Source: Microbacterium sp.
GTDB taxonomy: Bacteria; Actinomycetota; Actinomycetes; Actinomycetales; Microbacteriaceae
DNA length: 64,000 nucleotides
NCBI RefSeq assembly: GCF_011620665.1
Contig: NZ_WOYQ01000069.1
Coordinates: 49,627-113,626, forward strand
Direction: 5' to 3'
Shown here: positions 60,802 through 64,000 of the stretch, in pieces
Numbering within the stretch: position 1 is the first letter of the stretch
How the letters are laid out: every line of letters begins with the position of its first letter
Position numbers and translations under genes: made by a program
The notes under the pieces: generated by a model
Told to the model about the DNA's origin: nothing
Databases searched by the model: none
What the model saw: only the letters and a program-made list of their open reading frames with translations

Positions 60802-61131
60802 TCAGATGGCGAAGCCGAGTGCGCGCATCATGTCGCGCCCGTCGTCGGTGATCCGCTCGGCGCCCCACGGCGGCATCCACACCCAGTTGATCCGGAACCG
60901 ATCGACGACATTGTCCAGCGCCTGAGCGGTCTGCTCCTCCAGCACGTCCGTCAGCGGGCACCCCGCTGACGTGAGCGTCATGTGGATCACGAGCGCGTCA
61001 TTCTCCTCGTCCCAGCTGAGGTCGTAGATCAGGCCGAGATCGACGACATTGATCCCGAGCTCGGGGTCCATCACGTCTTTGAGCGCTTCGGTGACGTCGT
61101 CGTACTTCTCGGGGCTGAGAGTCTCCGTCAT
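60802..61131 (-). CDS. sufT: SufT / MIP18-family (DUF59) Fe-S maturation protein
   Basis: 109 residues. The DUF59 core VTEALKDVMDPELGINVVDLGLIYDL (split), MTLTSAGCPLTDVLEEQ with the conserved Cys, and a VWMPPWGAERITDDGRDMMRALGF tail place it in the PaaD/SufT group. It helps to mature Fe-S proteins. Follows sufC by 10 bases. A TAGGAT box 7 bases upstream (61139-61144) may add a second, leaderless transcript. Confidence 0.93.
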   Translation of the reverse strand: MTETLSPEKYDDVTEALKDVMDPELGINVVDLGLIYDLSWDEENDALVIHMTLTSAGCPLTDVLEEQTAQALDNVVDRFRINWVWMPPWGAERITDDGRDMMRALGFAI

Positions 61132-61141
61132 GGCGTCGATC

Positions 61142-61912
61142 CTAGGCTTCGATCGGCGCTGCGGGGTCCAGGTACCGGTCGTAGCCCTCATTCTCCAGGC
61201 GTTCGGCCAGCTCGGGACCACCCTCCTCGACCACCCGGCCGGCCACCATGACGTGGACGAACTGGGGCGTGATGTAGCGAAGGATCCGGGTGTAGTGCGT
61301 GATGAGCAGCACACCCAGGTCGGTCGCATCCTTTGCACGATTGACGCCCTCGGACACGATCTTCAGCGCGTCGACGTCGAGGCCCGAGTCGGTCTCGTCG
61401 AGAATGGCGATCGCCGGCTTCAGCAGTTCGAGCTGAAGGATCTCGTGTCGCTTCTTCTCGCCGCCGGAGAAGCCTTCGTTGACGTTGCGTTGAGCGAACT
61501 TCGGGTCCATGCGGAGGTTCTTCATGGCAGCTTTGACGTCCTTGGTCCAGGAGCGGATGGCCGGCGCCTCGCCCTCGACAGCGGTCTTCGCAGTGCGGAG
61601 GAAGTTCGTGACCGTCACTCCGGGGATCTCCACCGGATACTGCATCGCCAGGAAGAGTCCGGCGCGGGCGCGTTCATCCACCGTCATCGCCAGCACGTCG
61701 ACGCCGTCCAGCGTGATCGTGCCCTCGGTGACTGTGTACTTCGGATGCCCGGCGATCGTGTAGGCGAGGGTGGACTTGCCCGAGCCATTCGGGCCCATGA
61801 TCGCATGGGTTTCACCGGTGCGCACAGTGAGGTTCACCCCATTGAGGATGGGGATCACACCGGCATCCGTCGTGACCGTCACATGCAGGTCACGAATTTC
61901 GAGAACAGCCAT
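61142..61912 (-). CDS. sufC: Fe-S cluster assembly ATPase SufC
   Basis: 256 residues: Walker A GPNGSGKSTLA, signature FSGGEKKRHEILQL, Walker B AILDETDSGLDVDALK and H-loop LITHYTRIL, all diagnostic of SufC. It powers the SufBCD scaffold. The start at 61912 gives the family N-terminus MAVLEIRDLHV; the longer frame to 62068 lies inside the Rieske gene. Confidence 0.97.
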   Translation of the reverse strand: MAVLEIRDLHVTVTTDAGVIPILNGVNLTVRTGETHAIMGPNGSGKSTLAYTIAGHPKYTVTEGTITLDGVDVLAMTVDERARAGLFLAMQYPVEIPGVTVTNFLRTAKTAVEGEAPAIRSWTKDVKAAMKNLRMDPKFAQRNVNEGFSGGEKKRHEILQLELLKPAIAILDETDSGLDVDALKIVSEGVNRAKDATDLGVLLITHYTRILRYITPQFVHVMVAGRVVEEGGPELAERLENEGYDRYLDPAAPIEA

Positions 61913-61914
61913 CG

Positions 61915-62253
61915 TTATACTCTTCCGTTCACTTCTTTGGTCACGTGCGGATCGATGAGGATGTCGTCCCCAACGATCGTCACGTTGTAGACAGGTACCG
62001 GCTCGTATGCCGGAAGATTCAACGGGCGCCCGGTGCGCAGCGAGAAGGCCGAGCCGTGCGCCCAGCATTCGAGCGTGTCGCCCTCGACGAACCCGTCGGC
62101 GAGCGAGATGTCGCCGTGCGTGCAGGTGTCTCCGATCGCGTGCACTTCGCCCTGTGCGTCGAGCACCACCGCCATCGGAATGCCGTCGATCTCGACCCGC
62201 ACCGGCGCGTCCTGCTCGAGCTCACTGAGGTGCAGGACCTTCTGCGCGGTCAT
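61915..62253 (-). CDS. Rieske-type ferredoxin in the SUF operon
   Basis: 112 residues. Rieske 2Fe-2S ligands CTHGD (Cys-x-His) and CWAHGSAF (Cys-x2-His) are both present. It resembles the small ferredoxin component of aromatic dioxygenases, but no oxygenase gene is near. A Rieske gene between sufD and sufC is common in actinobacteria and probably supplies electrons or a test substrate for cluster assembly. It overlaps sufD by 4 bases. Confidence 0.95.
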   Translation of the reverse strand: MTAQKVLHLSELEQDAPVRVEIDGIPMAVVLDAQGEVHAIGDTCTHGDISLADGFVEGDTLECWAHGSAFSLRTGRPLNLPAYEPVPVYNVTIVGDDILIDPHVTKEVNGRV

Positions 62254-63431
62254 GCGAGGTCCCCGGCGGCGAGCTCCGCCTCCACAGCCTGCGCGAGCTC
62301 GGCCTGCAGATCGGCGAGCTCGATGCGCTGGACGATCTCACTCAGGAAGCCGAGCACGACGAGCCGCCGCGCCTCCCGTTCGGAGATCCCGCGGGCCTGC
62401 AGGTAGAACAACTGCTCGTCGTCGAAACGACCGGTGGCGCTCGCGTGACCGGCGCCGATGATGTCCCCGGTCTCGATCTCGAGGTTGGGGATCGAGTCGG
62501 CGCGCGCACCGTCCGTGAGCACCAGGTTGCGGTTCGCCTCGTACGAATCAGTACCCGCGGCGTCGGGGCCGATCAGCACATCGCCGATCCAGACGCTCCG
62601 CGCGCTCTCTCCCTGCAACGCGCCCTTGTAGAGCACGTCCCCCTTCGTGTGCGGACCCTTGTGGTGCAGGTACACCTGGCTCTCCAGGTGCTGGCCGGCA
62701 TCCGCGAACGAGAGCCCGTAGAGGCGGGCGCGCGCGCCGGCGCCGGCAAGTTCCACCGAAGGATTCACCCGGACGAGCGCCCCGCCGAGACTGACCACGA
62801 AGTGCGTGAGGGTGGCGTCACGGTCCACGCGTGCCTGGTGCGCAGCCAGATGCACCGCATCGCCGTCCCAGCGCTGCACCGAGATCACCGTGAGGTTCGA
62901 GCCATCGCGGGCAAGGATCTCGACGTTCTGGGCGTGGCGGGCGTCGCCGTCGTGTCGAAGTACGATCGTCGCCCGCGAGTTCGCCTGCGCCTCGATGACG
63001 AGGTGCGCGTGCGCCACGCCACCGGTGCCGGTCAGATGGACGATGATCGGTTCGGCAAGCTCCACGCCCGCCGGTATGCGGACGAGAGGGGCTTCCTCCT
63101 CCTGGCTCCAGGCGATCGCGCTCGAGAGGTCCTCGGGGCGGAAGTGCTCGCCGCGCGGCGCCTCACCGACCTTCAAACGACGCTGCTCCACTTCGGCCGG
63201 CGCGGTCACCTCGACGGCCATGACACCGTGCGGCGCAGGCTCGTCGATGAACAGCGCCTGCACGAGAGACAAGGGCGTGTGCTTCCAATTGACCTCGCGC
63301 CCGGTCGGCACGTCGAAATCATCCGGTTCGAACGAACTCGGACGCTCCGAGCGTGTCTGCACGGGGACGAATGCAGCGACAGGGTCGATGTGGCCCTTCA
63401 CCGGAGTGGGGGCCTCGGTTGCGGTCGTCAT
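62250..63431 (-). CDS. sufD: Fe-S cluster assembly protein SufD
   Basis: 393 residues with the SufB/D beta-helix core: YLHHKGPHTKGDVLYKGALQG, SYEANRNLVLTDGARADSIPNLEIETGDI (split) and GHASATGRFDDEQLFYLQARGISEREARRLV (split). It forms the scaffold with SufB and SufC. The start overlaps the sufB stop by one base (TGATG). Confidence 0.96.
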   Translation of the reverse strand: MTTATEAPTPVKGHIDPVAAFVPVQTRSERPSSFEPDDFDVPTGREVNWKHTPLSLVQALFIDEPAPHGVMAVEVTAPAEVEQRRLKVGEAPRGEHFRPEDLSSAIAWSQEEEAPLVRIPAGVELAEPIIVHLTGTGGVAHAHLVIEAQANSRATIVLRHDGDARHAQNVEILARDGSNLTVISVQRWDGDAVHLAAHQARVDRDATLTHFVVSLGGALVRVNPSVELAGAGARARLYGLSFADAGQHLESQVYLHHKGPHTKGDVLYKGALQGESARSVWIGDVLIGPDAAGTDSYEANRNLVLTDGARADSIPNLEIETGDIIGAGHASATGRFDDEQLFYLQARGISEREARRLVVLGFLSEIVQRIELADLQAELAQAVEAELAAGDLA

Positions 63432-64000
63432 CAGCCGACGGATCCTTCCATACCCATCTCGATGAGCTTGTTCAGTTCGAGGGCGTATTCCATGGGCAGC
63501 TCACGCGCGATCGGCTCGATGAAGCCGCGCACGATCATCGCCATGGCCTCGGCTTCGGGCATTCCGCGGCTCATCAGGTAGAAGAGCTGCTCTTCGCTCA
63601 CCTTCGAGACCGTGGCTTCATGGCCGAGCTGGACATCGTCGACGCGTATGTCGATCGACGGATAGGTGTCCGAGCGCGACTTGGTGTCCACGAGGAGTGC
63701 GTCGCACCGCACGGTGTTCGCTGAGTGATGCGCGTTCGCGTCCACACGCACCTCCCCACGGTAGCCGGCCCGGCCACCACCTCGAGCGATCGACTTCGAC
63801 ACGATCGAGGACTGCGTGTACGGCGCCATGTGGATCATCTTCGCGCCAGCATCCTGGTGCTGACCGGGACCGGCGAAGGCAACCGAAAGCGTCTCACCCT
63901 TGGCGTGCTCGCCCATCAGGTAGATGGAGGGGTACTTCATGGTCACCTTGGAGCCGATGTTGCCGTCGATCCACTCCATCGTCGCGCCCTCGTGCGCGAT
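63431..64000 (-). CDS. sufB: Fe-S cluster assembly protein SufB, partial (5' end outside)
   Basis: The last 189 codons of sufB. The frame is open to the window edge and gives [41 protein letters not shown] (split), [15 protein letters not shown] and [41 protein letters not shown] (split), all SufB hallmarks. The regulator usually found upstream (SufR) would lie outside the window. Confidence 0.95.
   Translation of the reverse strand: MAHEGATMEWIDGNIGSKVTMKYPSIYLMGEHAKGETLSVAFAGPGQHQDAGAKMIHMAPYTQSSIVSKSIARGGGRAGYRGEVRVDANAHHSANTVRCDALLVDTKSRSDTYPSIDIRVDDVQLGHEATVSKVSEEQLFYLMSRGMPEAEAMAMIVRGFIEPIARELPMEYALELNKLIEMGMEGSVG

Overview
The window is high-GC chromosomal DNA from an actinobacterium, most likely a Microbacteriaceae member close to Microbacterium. 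The evidence is the gene content (RbpA, PafB/PafC next to tatA-tatC and a HelY-type helicase, an actinobacterial short-form GlgA, a PdtaR-type ANTAR regulator, a Pol I with a degenerate proofreading domain), tRNA genes without an encoded CCA, and many genes whose -10 box lies so close to the start codon that the mRNA should be leaderless. Almost everything is core metabolism or housekeeping. I found no CRISPR array, phage region or secondary-metabolite cluster. The only mobile DNA is a scar of about 0.8 kb at a tRNA-Leu gene.

Layout. 1-15.4 kb, mostly plus strand: tail of an upstream gene (possibly lgt), gltB-gltD, pyk, tRNA-Leu(CAA), pdtaR-like regulator, thioesterase, polA, a DUF885 peptidase, an LLM flavin oxidoreductase and an SGNH hydrolase. 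At 15454-15481, between two convergent 3' ends, sits a 28-bp site matching the actinobacterial dif consensus as I recall it, so this is probably the replication terminus. 15.5-39 kb, mostly minus strand: chrA, a DUF308 protein, an unusual SDR, the NfeD-SPFH-GDPD operon, rbpA, lnt, helY-tatC-tatA-pafC-pafB, an FKBP lipoprotein, trmI, a HAD phosphatase, PAC2, uppP, an M20 peptidase, the tRNA-Leu(GAG) scar, a VIT-family iron protein, an SF2 helicase and an rRNA methyltransferase. The order from trmI to helY follows mycobacteria, but the Pup-proteasome genes that normally lie between trmI and pafB are absent.

39-54 kb: Sir2 deacylase, phosphoglycerate mutase-like enzyme, Lrp regulator, a divergent EamA exporter and CGNR regulator pair with a palindrome between them, hydrolase, DnaQ-like exonuclease, rpmE2, ABC ATPase, divergent glgA/glgC, serB, fabG, DUF4190, DUF3099, a small Cys/His protein, SURF1, an ABC-F ATPase and bioY. 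54.6-59.6 kb: a five-gene siderophore-iron uptake operon (binding lipoprotein, two permeases, ATPase, siderophore-interacting reductase) behind a DtxR/IdeR-like box. 59.6-64 kb, minus strand: the SUF iron-sulfur assembly operon (sufB cut by the window end, sufD, Rieske protein, sufC, sufT) followed by a PLP lyase.

Starts were moved inward from the longest frame wherever a ribosome site, a stop/start overlap or a leaderless -10 box supported an internal codon. All family names come from recognising motifs in the translations; no search was run.
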